Source: Gigantopelta aegis (lineage: Eukaryota > Mollusca > Gastropoda > Neomphalida > Peltospiridae). From it: DNA of 64,000 nt. A program made the translations under genes and the position numbers. The stretch covers positions 64,277,682-64,341,681 of the forward strand of contig NC_054702.1 in assembly GCF_016097555.1 (NCBI RefSeq), written 5' to 3'. The notes beneath the pieces are model-generated. The model did no database searches and was not told the origin of the DNA. It saw only the letters and a program-made list of their open reading frames with translations. How positions within the stretch are numbered: position 1 is the first letter of the stretch; the number at the start of each line of letters is the position of its first letter. Shown piece by piece: positions 54,298-64,000 of this stretch.

Positions 54298-56499
54298 GTT
54301 GAAATAATTCTTCATTGTTAACAAAAAATAATTTTGACACCAAATTTATCTCTGTAGGACCTTCGTTTGTTTATGACATTTAATACATATCTGTTAAGTC
54401 GACGAAAGTCGCGACTGGCACTTCATATAATAGCTCTCTATATCTTAACGAATCATAATGTCATTCAGGCTATTTGTGACCGCTTACGATCATAAAAAAT
54501 AGCATGGGCGATAGCTTGTAACATTCCATTACCTTTAATGTGATTTTAATATTTTTAGACTCTTTATTGAAACATCCGGCTATGATTATATATTTCCAAA
54601 GCAAAAAATAGTATAATACTGCATGATAGTCATGTATAACCGTTCTGATAAAAATAAGCATACATTGGTTCATTTGTTTACCATTCTTCAAAAGAAACAC
54701 TAATATGTGAGTTTCAAACTTTTTGTTGACTTTTCTGGACTGGCTGCGCAGGCGTGAGTTCTTTAGTAACTACTTATTACCGTGCATAATGCCGTGCGGG
54801 AAACAACATCTGCTAATAATTTAGTTTATAAAACCGTAATACATGTAAGTACAAAGTTAACAGTAAATGAATTAACAATTGTAGCGATTTACATTCGGAC
54901 TCTTAATAGTAATTAGATACTTTCCGCCCCTCCCCCCCAAAACAGCCCCCCCCCCTAAAAATACCCCCATAAAACAAAAACAACATGCAGTCACACACAA
55001 ACACACACACACACACACACGAGCCAATCAAATAATGCGTTGCAATTAACAAAAAAAACCCACCAATTTTTATTATTATTTTACAATTTGTTATTTTTCA
55101 AGTGAGGACGTAGATCAATTAACTGAAATCCATGACTTATTAAAATTTGGTTATGAGCAGGGATCAACCCCGAAACCCCCCTCTGTACACATGCCTGATA
55201 TATGCACTTAATATTTGACAGAATCATGCACTTTTGTATAAAAGCATGAAACGCGACACGTTGATTCCTTGTGCCATTACAGAAATATTCAAGTATGAAC
55301 TGGTGGCTAGGGATGATCTACAAATACCCTACCTCCTTTCTATCTAGGAAACTCTTAATAACGTACAATTATCTGCATTCAAATGCATAGTTTTTACTCG
55401 GTGATCATGCTACATCAATTCTAAATGTAATTTTGAATAGCTAAGATGCTTATACGGACAGATATGGGGATGAGGTTACAGAGGTGAGCAATATTGTGAT
55501 GGGAAGGATTTATATTTTAATGTCACCAAGGAGTCCTTGGTAACGTGCAACATACGCACCAAACATAACTCATGAGACTTGCCACATACATACCATGACG
55601 CATGATCCCCCACCCTTAACACATTTTCTACGTGCTGCCCCTTGCTTTAGTTTTCAGTGTTTAATAGAAACATCTTCAAAATATTATGATTGCCATGTGA
55701 CATTTCCAAGAAGACCACCATGTAAAAACATACATCTCAGGACCCATGCCACCTAGGCTGACAATATTATTGTTTGGTATAACTTACAAATGTTTGGAGC
55801 AAGGAATGCAATTATATCATTTAAAAATACTGCTAGGTGTAGGTTTATAAAAGGAACGAAATGTGGAGAAAATGTTTTAAGGGAAAATGCTACAACGTTT
55901 ATTGTGAGTCTTACCAGCTTGTTGATTTGGTATCATTCTGTTCTAGACCGTTTTTAAGAAGACAAAGTACACGACTGTTATATTTATTCACGAGAACATT
56001 TCTTGGTATGGATATGGTGTAGTCAAGGCATAGATTAACCCAATAAATAATTGCAATATGTAGGGCATGTATCTTTCAAGATGCCTTGCTGAATTCATAC
56101 ACTACTGCACATGCATGACATGTTTATTCAACATTTTACTTCTAAAAGTAACAAATTCTTCAGAATACTAGTAGTTCAGCGCACTTCCAATGGGTCCTTT
56201 GTACGCACATCTAATGCCACTCAGAACACTCATGCAACCACACAAAACCCACGACAGTCTGTATTAACTAAAAGTCTATCACCACCCCATTTTGTTTTCA
56301 CTGGAACATATTGTTCATACTAAATGTAACCCGTGGTAAGGTGACTGGGCTTTTCCTCCAAAAACATGGCTGTCATATAAATAGCCGTGTATGTAGCCGC
56401 TGTTGTAACGAGCTACTCTCGATTCACTAATATCAAAACCTATACTAGTTCAGCCATTCACCTTTCGACCGACCGTTCAAAATTGCGCCAAATTTCCTC
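54298..56499. other. Intergenic DNA, no gene recognised
   Basis: A stretch with a C/A-rich homopolymer patch (54925-55020) and a short (CA)n. I looked here for exon 3 of ARF-like gene 2 (an ARF-type W.I segment after a phase-1 acceptor) and saw none. Confidence 0.5.
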
Positions 56500-56765
56500 A
56501 ATCAAAACTGCGCACCTTTTTCTCTTTGGCATTAACTGCTCCATTCAAAATTCCATAGCACCACCACCACCCCCACCCGCCTGCTACCGATTCAATCGGG
56601 CTGCTGGTGCTCCCTTGCACCTGCCAGTGCAGTCGGTCCCTCCTCTACCCTCCCCCACCTTTCCTGTCATGGACGGAGGAGCCGGCCAAGACCGGCTCTT
56701 GTGCCCACAACAGGCGTGCGCTACAACAGCTTGTTCTGAATGTGCACGTAAAACCCTATGACCTG
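56500..56765 (-). repeat. Dispersed repeat E, copy 7 (inverted)
   Basis: Complement of the full repeat E: GCGTGCGCTACAACAGCTTG, TGAATGTGCACGTAAAACCC, CTATGACCTGAC. The left part includes GGTGCTCCCTTGCACCTGCC, the complement of the repeat's CAGGTGCAAG segment. Confidence 0.8.
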
Positions 56766-57155
56766 ACTTGCCGCTGTTGTGTTAAATGACAAAGATAGTG
56801 AGTCTATAGTGGTTGTATTTATGGAATTCAGCTTTTAACGCAATATTTGGCATGATGTATGTACGGTAGATTACTGGACCTGAGCGCAAAAAGACACTTG
56901 GTAGTGTAGTTCAAAAGAGAAGAAGCGGTCATAACAAAAAACCACAAACCCTTGAGTATTATAATATAGATTCCTGATTAAAAGGCAACTTGTTTTGAGT
57001 ACTGCGGTAGGGAATCCTGTGTGGGTGGAATGGTTTTACATCAGTTTTCTTGCTCTGTCAACGTGTTCCACGTTAATGGTCTTATTCCCTAACACCCTCG
57101 ACTTTCGTTTAAAATTTTCCAGCGAAAGCGAAAGTAGAGTCACGTCCTGCGAACC

Positions 57156-57583
57156 ATCTTCATAAATCAAGGCTAATATTCGTTCCTTGTATTAAGCCTT
57201 GATACATGTCGTCAAGAAATCGTGCCACAAAATGCTTAAATTTCATTGGATGCGATGAGATCTGATTGCAACGAATCGCAACGCTCCTTATAGATTCCCT
57301 TGTTATTGTAAACAAAGATGGCAGCGTCAGCGTCCGTGGAAACGTGTCGTGTTTGTCACGATATGTTAAAAAAAAGGTTTCGGCGGTTAATTTTTGATAT
57401 TGCTTTCAAGATTGTCACATGTTACCGATGCTGTGATTGGTCAGCGATGTCATCGTGTAAGGGACATAATCGGTTACAAATTTTCTTTCAATAGAGGGCG
57501 CTAGTAGTGGATATCAGTAATCTTGACTACATGTATCAAGGCTGAATACGAGGAACGAATATTAGCCTTGATTTATGAAGATG
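57156..57583. mobile_element. MITE with ~55-bp inverted ends and a 10-bp target duplication
   Basis: About 427 bp. Ends start ATCTTCATAAATCAAGGC and continue as inverted repeats through CGAATATTAGCC and TACATGT. CCTGCGAACC flanks it at 57146-57155 and 57584-57593. The duplication length suggests another MULE-type family, distinct from the CAATCTGATT family. Confidence 0.8.
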
Positions 57584-57776
57584 CCTGCGAACCTGCGGAA
57601 GCTATACATGTGCCAAGTTTCATGCTTTTAACCAAAAGTGCACAATAGTGTTGTTAACAACCCAACTATTACTAATAAAACATCCCTAAAAGATATTTTT
57701 TGAATGAAGAATGCTTTTAAAATTTAACACATCCGCTCTTCCCCCAGCTAATCACAGACGTCACAAGACGGAAGCA

Positions 57777-59556
57777 ACTGGAGTGCCAGTAATATATTAG
57801 CTTCCCTTCCAACTGGAGTGACCATTAATGTATTAGTTTCCCTTTTGTATGGAGCTACCAGTAATATGTTAGTTGCCCTTTCAACTGGAGTGACCAGGCC
57901 CCGTGCTTATAAACCTTAAAGTCTAGACTTTAATAAAGTCCAGACTTTAACGTCATGGCAACGCCATTCAAATAGCATTACGTTAAACTCTGGACTTTAT
58001 TAAAGTCTAGATTTTAAGTTTTATAGGCACAGGCCCAGTAATGTATTAGTTGCCCTTTCAACTGGAGTGACCAGTAATGTATTAGTTTTCCTTTCAACTG
58101 GAGTGACCAGTAATGTATTAGTTTCCCTTTCAACTAGAGTGACCAGTAATATATTAGTGTGACTTTCAACTGGAGTGACCAGTAATTTATTAGTTTGCCT
58201 TTCAACTGGAGTGACCATTAATGAATTAGTTTCCCTTTTGTATGGAGCTACCAGTAATATGTTAGTTGCCCTTTCAACTGGAGTGACCAGTAATGTATTA
58301 GTTTCCCTTTCAACTAGTGACCAGTAATATATTAGTTTGACTTTCAACTGGAGTGACCAGTAATATATTAGTTTGCCTTTCAACTGGAGTGACCAGTAAT
58401 GTATTAGTTTACCTTTCAACTGGAGTGACCAGTAATATATTAGTTTCCCTTTCAACTGGAGTGACCAGTAATATATTAGTTTGCCTTTCTACGGGAGTGA
58501 CCAGTAATGTATTAGTTTGCCTTTCAACTGGAGTGACCAGTAATGTATTAGTTTCCCTTTCAACTGGAGTGACCAGTAATATATTAGTTTGCCTTTCTAC
58601 GGGAGTGACCAGTAATGTATTAGTTTGCCTTTCAACTGGAGTGACCAGTAATGTATTAGTTTCCCTTTCAACTGGAGTGACCAGTAATATATTAGTTTGC
58701 CTTTCAACTGGAGTGACCATTAATGAATTAGTTTCCCTTTTGTATGGAGCTACCAGTAATATGTTAGTTGCCCTTTCAACTGGAGTGACCAGTAATGTAT
58801 TAGTTTCCCTTTCAACTAGTGACCAGTAATATATTAGTTTGACTTTCAACTGGAGTGACCAGTAATATATTAGTTGCCTTTCAACTGGAGTGACCAGTAA
58901 TGTATTAGTTTGCCTTTCAACTGGAGTGACCAGTAATGTATTAGTTTGCCTTTCAACTGGAGTGACCATTAATGTATTAGTTTCCCTTTTGTATGGAGTT
59001 ACCAGTAATGTTAGTTGCCCTTTCAACTGGAGTGACCAGTAATGTATTAGTTGCCCTTTCAACTAGAGTGACCAGTAATATATTAGTTTGACTTTCAACT
59101 GGAGTGACCAGTAATGTATTAGTCTGCCTTTCAACTGGAGTGACCAGTAATGTATTAGTTTGCCTTTCAACTGGAGTAACCAGTAATGTATTAGTTTCCT
59201 TTCAACTGGAGAGACCAGTAATATATTAATTCCCCTTATACTCAGAGTGACCAGTAATATATTAATTTCCCTTTCAACTGGAGTGACAGTAATATATTAG
59301 TTTGCCTTTCAACTGGAGTGACAGTAATATATTAGTTTGCCTTTCAACTGAAGTGACCACTAATATATTAATTTCCCTTTCAACTGGAGTGACCAGTAAT
59401 ATATTAATTTCCCTTATACCCAGAGTGACCAGTAATATATTAATTTCCCTTTCAACTGGAGTGACAATAATATATTAGTTTGCCTTTCAACTGGAGTTAC
59501 CTGTAATATATTAGTTTCCCTTACAACTGGAGTGACCAGTAATATATTAATTTTAC
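57777..59556. repeat. 36-bp minisatellite, about 45 copies
   Basis: Unit close to TTTCAACTGGAGTGACCAGT plus AATGTATTAGTTTGCC. Variants alternate (GTATTAG/ATATTAG, TTTGCC/TTTCCC, and a TTTTGTATGGAGCTACC unit). Since 36 is divisible by 3, long open frames appear on both strands (58021-58455 and 58409-59062 minus, 58353-58829 plus). They are repeat artefacts, not genes. Higher-order blocks recur. A MITE interrupts it at 57898-58035. Confidence 0.92.
57898..58035. mobile_element. Palindromic MITE inserted in the minisatellite
   Basis: 138 bp, nearly all inverted repeat: GTGCTTATAAACCTTAAAGT on the left answers the complement of TTTTAAGTTTTATAGGCAC on the right. Inside are paired TCCAGACTTTAACGT and ACGTTAAACTCTGGA. 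Flanking CAG (57895-57897, 58036-58038) restores the minisatellite unit ACCAGTAATG. Confidence 0.8.
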
Positions 59557-60048
59557 AAACAATTGTGCCAAACAATACGTTTTTAAATTTCTTTTGTCTG
59601 GGTAAAACGGCCATATCTAATATAAGCAAGACAAGTAATTCATAAGTTTGCAATTAACATCAAATAAAACCACTGACGCAGCTCCAACGCTTAATCCATA
59701 GTCATCTAATGTGTGCATTCGCCCCAGTTCACAAAACAGATATCAAAGATTGTTAATTTATGTCACACAAATACTCAAATCATACAACCCCCCCCCAAAA
59801 AAAAAAAAAACCCCACACCAAACAAAAAACAAAAACAAAAAAACACCGCAACAAACCCACCATCAATAATACATTATGCCTATAACGTGCTTTGTTTCAA
59901 CCAGAATTACGCGAAACTTATTGTGCGAGTATTTCTGTCATGAATTTATACCGAATACTTCGAAGATTATTCTCGTGTATTTTATGTGATATGTTTACGC
60001 ACTCACCCCCGTCCAAAAAAAACCCCACCCTGCAGCTGCGTATTCGTA
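59557..60048. other. Spacer before the Harbinger element
   Basis: Contains C-run/A-run patches (59788-59815) and no recognisable gene. Confidence 0.5.
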
Positions 60049-60237
60049 GCTATGTCTCCATGTGCGCGTGTACGTATGCGTATGCGCGAACGTGTGCGTA
60101 CGGGTAATGACTGTCTCCATGTGTGCGTAGAAGAATGCGTAAACATTTTTGGCGTGACGTCACAACTTGTAAATTGAGGAAGTGGCCTGAGTAGGGGAAA
60201 AGTTCAAGCCCTTCTGGACGAAGAAGAGGATAACGAC

Positions 60238-60538
60238 ATGTTACTGGCACTGACAATTGCGACAACTTTAAGAAAGCACAGGTGGTGGGTTCATCCTATC
60301 CGTCAAAAAACAGAAGGAATATGGTGCACACCATCATCTTTTAGCTGAATTGTTACTAGATGAAACGTGTTTCCACCAATACTTTCGACTGACGAGGGAG
60401 CAATTTGCTAATGTACTTCACCTTATTAAGCCCCTTCTTACCAAAGTATCATTGACCCGGGAAGTTATAGATCCAAGAAAACGCCTAGCGCTCAGTTTAA
60501 GGTAAGTAGTAATATCAATAGTTGTAGTAGCAATAGTA

Positions 60539-60578
<40 letters not shown>

Positions 60579-60625
60579 TGGTAGTAGTAGTAGTAATAGT
60601 AGAGGTAGTGGTGGTAGTAGAGGTA

Positions 60626-60667
<42 letters not shown>

Positions 60668-62362
60668 CAAATATTAAAGTTATAAATGATCCATAAAATT
60701 ATTTATTACATGCAGATTTCAAACCGACAGCTATGGTGATTAACATTTTTATTTCCAGAAATGTGTTCCTTACATGCAATGATTGTCATCAGGATTTTAG
60801 TTACTAGTATTGTCGACACGTGTCATGGTAATGTTGTAATCGCAATCGAGCTATCCTCCGAATCATCATTTACAGGTTGGCTAATCATACTAGGCATACT
60901 ACTTGGGGCAGACAGTCTATACTGGTTTAAAATATCCTGACTGGACATCACTGGCGCCAGTTGCATATATTCCCGTGGAAGATGCATGATTTCCTGTTGG
61001 GACTGGGGTTTTCTGCGTTAAACAATATTTGTTGTATTTGCATTTCAACCACTGACCATATGCCAGGTGACAGATTTTTCACACGCATAGCACAATTTGT
61101 TTTTTTACATCAACAGGCGTCTTCTGCGATAGTTGGCGAGTCGTCTCTTTCTCCTCTTGTTCCATGGCCTTTCGTGCTTAATCTCATTCCTTCTGCCTTT
61201 TGTTTTAGGTCATCAACAACGCTTCTTAATCTATCTCTGACTAATTTTCAAGTGACCTTTCTTTTCATCCCTTTATTTAAATATGGACGTGCAGATGTAT
61301 TTTTCAGAGCAAACGATGCAACGGGTGGTGGCATTTCAACAGAACCTTCTGAATAAGGAGTAGGTTGAATGGATCCAGATCTGTTGAAATAAATGAAATA
61401 AATGTATTTATTAAACATGTATTTCATCTAATTGTGTGGTGTTTTTATTTTTCACTTACAGATATTTGGCTACAGGAGAAACATTCAGGTCTCTTGCATT
61501 CAGCTACCAGGTAGGCATACATAGTGTATCAAGATACTGGAGGAAGTATGTGATGGAATATGGACGAAGCTGTCTGCGACCTATCTCAAGATGCCTCAAA
61601 CATCCGAGGCCTAGCTGTTTATAGCCAGAAACGTGGAAGACAAGTGGAATTTTCCACACTGCATCGGAGCTATCGATGGAAAGCATATCGTTATGAAATC
61701 ACCACCGAACAGTGATTCTATGTATTACAGTTATAAGGGAAGTTTTTTTTTTTATCCTATTACTTGCACTCGTGGATGCCAACTACAGATTCATATGTAT
61801 TGATATCGGAGCTTATGGACGGAACAGCGATGGAGGTGTATTTTCCAATTCCAACTTAGGCAAGGCACTATCCAGAAAGTTACTCAACCTTCCAACAAAC
61901 ACACCCATTGAAGAGGCAGATCAGCTTGGTCCCCTGCCATATGTTGCAGTTGGACATGAGACATTTCCTATATAAACGCACCTAATGAGGCCCTATCCAG
62001 GGTGAGGTTGTCCCACCGATGAGCAAGCATTCAACTATCATCTTTCTTGGGCTAGGTGTATAGTTGAAAATGCTTTTGGCATCTTAACAGCAATATGGAG
62101 AGTTTTCTACACCAAAATAGTTGTACGACCACAGGCATCGTGTTGTCTTCACAATATGCTGCAAAATCAGACAACTCCAGCTGAAGTTACAAGTCTTTTA
62201 CATGACGCTCAGAAGAATCCCGAAGGTCCGATTGATTTGCAGTATGTTGACAACAGAGCTACAAATGATGCAGTGCAATTCAGAGACCTGTTCAAAGAAT
62301 ATTTCGTTTCTCATCCCCTAAGTTGGCAAAGTGCTCATATTAATCGTGGTACTTTCGTGTGA
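60238..62362 (+). pseudogene. Broken HARBI1-like transposase (two exons)
   Basis: Exon 1 60238-60501: MLLALTIATTLRKHRWWVHP, then after a frame change HHLLAELLLDETCFHQYFRL and the end RLALSLR; donor GGTAAG. Exon 2 from 61462: YLATGETFRSLAFSYQVG, then CIGAIDGKHIVMKSPPNSDS (first Asp), ALVDANYRFICIDIGAYGRN (second Asp), RCIVENAFGIL (Glu) and a tail ending SAHINRGTFV, TGA 62360-62362. Frame changes lie near 60300, 61610-61640, the T-run at about 61744 and 61975-62045, plus a stop at 61622. All DDE residues are present but the frame is broken. Confidence 0.88.
60535..60666. repeat. (GTA)n trinucleotide array
   Basis: AGT/GTA repeats with GGT variants in the transposase intron. Confidence 0.95.
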
Positions 62363-63060
62363 TTTTAATGCAACTACGGATACTTACAGGGTCACCGAGG
62401 CAGCATTGCCTTCATCAGTGACATCAAACCCGTGCTCGGACAAGGGTTTCTCCAATGAATCCCGGCAACCGCAGATTGTTTTCTATTCTATAAATAAATA
62501 AGATGTTATAGAGTTGCATGAACATAATTATCCAGTGCTTTCCTCAGAGCGATAACCCGCTAGGGCCCTGTTCCCTTATTTTGTATTGTAAACACCGTAA
62601 TGTCTGGTAAGCAGCTTAAAGCAGTATCATTTTGGATAATGTTGCCAACAAAACACTAGAATGCCTTTTTCCACCCTTATTTGTTCCTGATTTATGAATA
62701 AACAAAAATATACCAGTTACTATCACCAACTAACTAACTGAAAAATTGAAAATGTAAGTGGCTTAAAAATACCTTGGGGAAAGGCCTGATATCAGTTTAC
62801 TTTTTTCCAAATTATTGATTAATATTAGTGTTTCACGGGGTTACATTAAAACGTACAGCATGAAAAGTATACTTAAGAGCATCATCAATAAACTTGTAGA
62901 GAAAACTCATGATATCCAGCCACTTCCACTTGGGTGCATTTAGCTTCCCTCCAGTGTCACCACTTCTGAAAGAACGCATTTCTCTTCTTTTTCTTACATA
63001 TGTGTCTCGCAGTGTCATCCACATTTTCTTCATATTTTCATATAACAACAACAAGGCTTT
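60836..63060 (-). pseudogene. MADF-domain partner gene of the Harbinger element (broken)
   Basis: Minus strand, 63054-62833: MKKMWMTLRDTYVRKRREM and PKWKWLDIMSFLYKFIDD, the core W..LRD.Y...W..LD...FL pattern of MADF domains. The domain's first part is missing or frame-shifted upstream. A likely later exon, 61371-60836, reads QPTPYSEGSVEMPPPVASFA, VVDDLKQKAEGMRLS and REYMQLAPVMSSQDILNQYR, ending DDSEDSSIAITTLP. It lies antisense within the transposase intron. MADF proteins bind transposon ends and bring in the nuclease. Confidence 0.6.
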
Positions 63061-63356
63061 TTTCTGACACTTTAATGGTTTTCATGTTGAAAAGATTGAA
63101 ATCACCAAAAGACGCACACAATGTTAGCTTCAAAGTTAGCGGGAAATTCACCGATGACGTAAGTTTATGGAATATACGTGTCCGTACTGCGTGAGCGTAG
63201 AGAAAAATTCGCTACATGTGCCGATTCTGTGCGTACGTTTTTTTTTACGCAGACGCTCACTCATACGCATATGTACACATGAAGACACAACAATTTAAAT
63301 ACATAGAAGCGAATTTTTAGATACGCACACGTTCGCGCATACGCATACATGGAGAG

Positions 63357-64000
63357 TCATTACGCATACGCGTACGCATGTGCGCGTATGCCTATGCGCG
63401 AACGTGTGCGTACGCGTATGCTTAATGACTGTCTCCATGTGTGGTAGAAGAATGCGTAATTTTTCTTAGCGAGACGTCACGTGTATATTGAGGAAGTGGC
63501 CACCGAAATACGAGTAGGAGAAAAGTTCTAGCCGTTCTGGACAAAGAAGAGGATGACGACATGTTACTAGCATTGACAATGACCACAACTTTAAGAAACA
63601 GGGGAAGAAGAAAGCACCGGTGGTGGGTTCATCCTATCCGTCAAAAAACGGAAGGAATATGGTGCATACCAATATCTTGTAGCTGAATTGTTACTAGATG
63701 AAACGTGTTTCCACCAATACTTTCGACACTTTAATGGTTTTCATGTTGAAAAGATTGAAATCACGAAAAGACGCACACAATGTTACCGGAATTTAGCGGG
63801 AAATTCACCGATAACGTAATTTTATGGAATTTACGTGTCCATACAGCATGAGCGTAGAGAAAAATTAGCTACATGTACCGATTCTGTGCGTACGTTTTTT
63901 TTACGCAGACGCTCACGCATATACATACGTACACATGGAGACACCACCAATTAAATACATAGAAGCGAATTTTTAGATATGCGTACGTTCGCGCACACGC
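63357..64000 (+). mobile_element. Internally deleted Harbinger copy, cut by the window end
   Basis: Starts with the same CGCGAACGTGTGCGTACGCG end and transposase exon 1 (MLLALTM at about 63559, RWWVHPIRQK) up to CACCAATACTTTCGAC at about 63727. It then jumps to the element's 3' region (ACTTTAATGGTTTTCATG, equivalent to 63068 onward) and repeats it to the window end. About 2.7 kb is missing relative to its neighbour. Confidence 0.85.

Larger units (their letters stand above)
60049..63356 (+). mobile_element. PIF/Harbinger transposon with transposase and antisense MADF gene
   Basis: Both ends carry GTCTCCATGT-type words followed by CGTATGCGCGAACGTGTGCG, inverted at about 60049-60110 and 63315-63356 (edges approximate). 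Inside are a broken HARBI1-type nuclease on the plus strand (exons 60238-60501 and 61462-62362) and MADF-type pieces on the minus strand. The two-gene layout, nuclease plus a DNA-binding Myb/MADF partner, is the family norm. Confidence 0.8.

Noticed and set aside
58021-59062. Long repetitive open frames on both strands (up to 217 codons)
   Set aside because: They are products of a 36-bp minisatellite whose period is divisible by 3; no start context or splice sites fit.

Overview
The window is animal nuclear DNA: AT-rich, intron-rich, packed with SINEs, MITEs, microsatellites and broken transposons. The tRNA-headed SINEs and the repeats with GACAGACAGACAG heads suggest a marine mollusc (gastropod or bivalve). 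That assignment rests on general repeat character, not on a database match.

Layout. (1) 1089-21747 (+) holds a complete 28-exon MCM8 gene, the MCM8-MCM9 helicase subunit of homologous recombination. The exons chain with consistent splice phases into 840 codons, except for one extra base in an A-run of exon 27. (2) 21748-27886 is intergenic, with a broken LINE at about 24445-26178. (3) 27887-41847 (-) is a three-exon, ARF-like small-GTPase gene of 193 codons with badly altered nucleotide-binding motifs. Its 10.6-kb intron 1 is filled with two hAT-type transposon relics, SINEs and homopolymers. Its intron 2 carries a TIR-bounded Tc1-like element and two MITEs. (4) 50833-52407 (+) is a second, divergently oriented ARF-like gene. 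It shares both intron positions and phases with the first, but only its first two exons were found. TGACGTCA sites lie upstream of both genes.

(5) Between the two ARF-like genes, 44973-50379 is a nested set of insertions. A MITE with 9-10 bp target duplication was entered by a 4.4-kb pogo-type element (45005-49379, TA duplication) and by a 473-bp Harbinger-like MITE (TTA duplication). The pogo element has a two-frame DDE transposase, a separate HIRAN-domain ORF, an inserted SINE and an eight-copy 67-bp array. An undisturbed copy of the host MITE at 30120-30660 shows the pre-insertion state. (6) 52408-60040 holds no recognised gene. It contains several MITEs and a 36-bp minisatellite of about 1.8 kb, itself hit by a MITE. 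(7) About 60049-63356 is a PIF/Harbinger element with a broken HARBI1-type nuclease (+) and an antisense MADF-domain gene. It is followed directly by an internally deleted sister copy running off the window end.

The host genes are MCM8 and the two ARF-like paralogues; nearly everything else is transposon layering. The best candidates for something undescribed are the HIRAN passenger gene in the pogo element and the diverged ARF-like pair. I recognised no retroviral, LTR, Polinton or other virus-derived element, no rRNA or functional tRNA, and no CRISPR.
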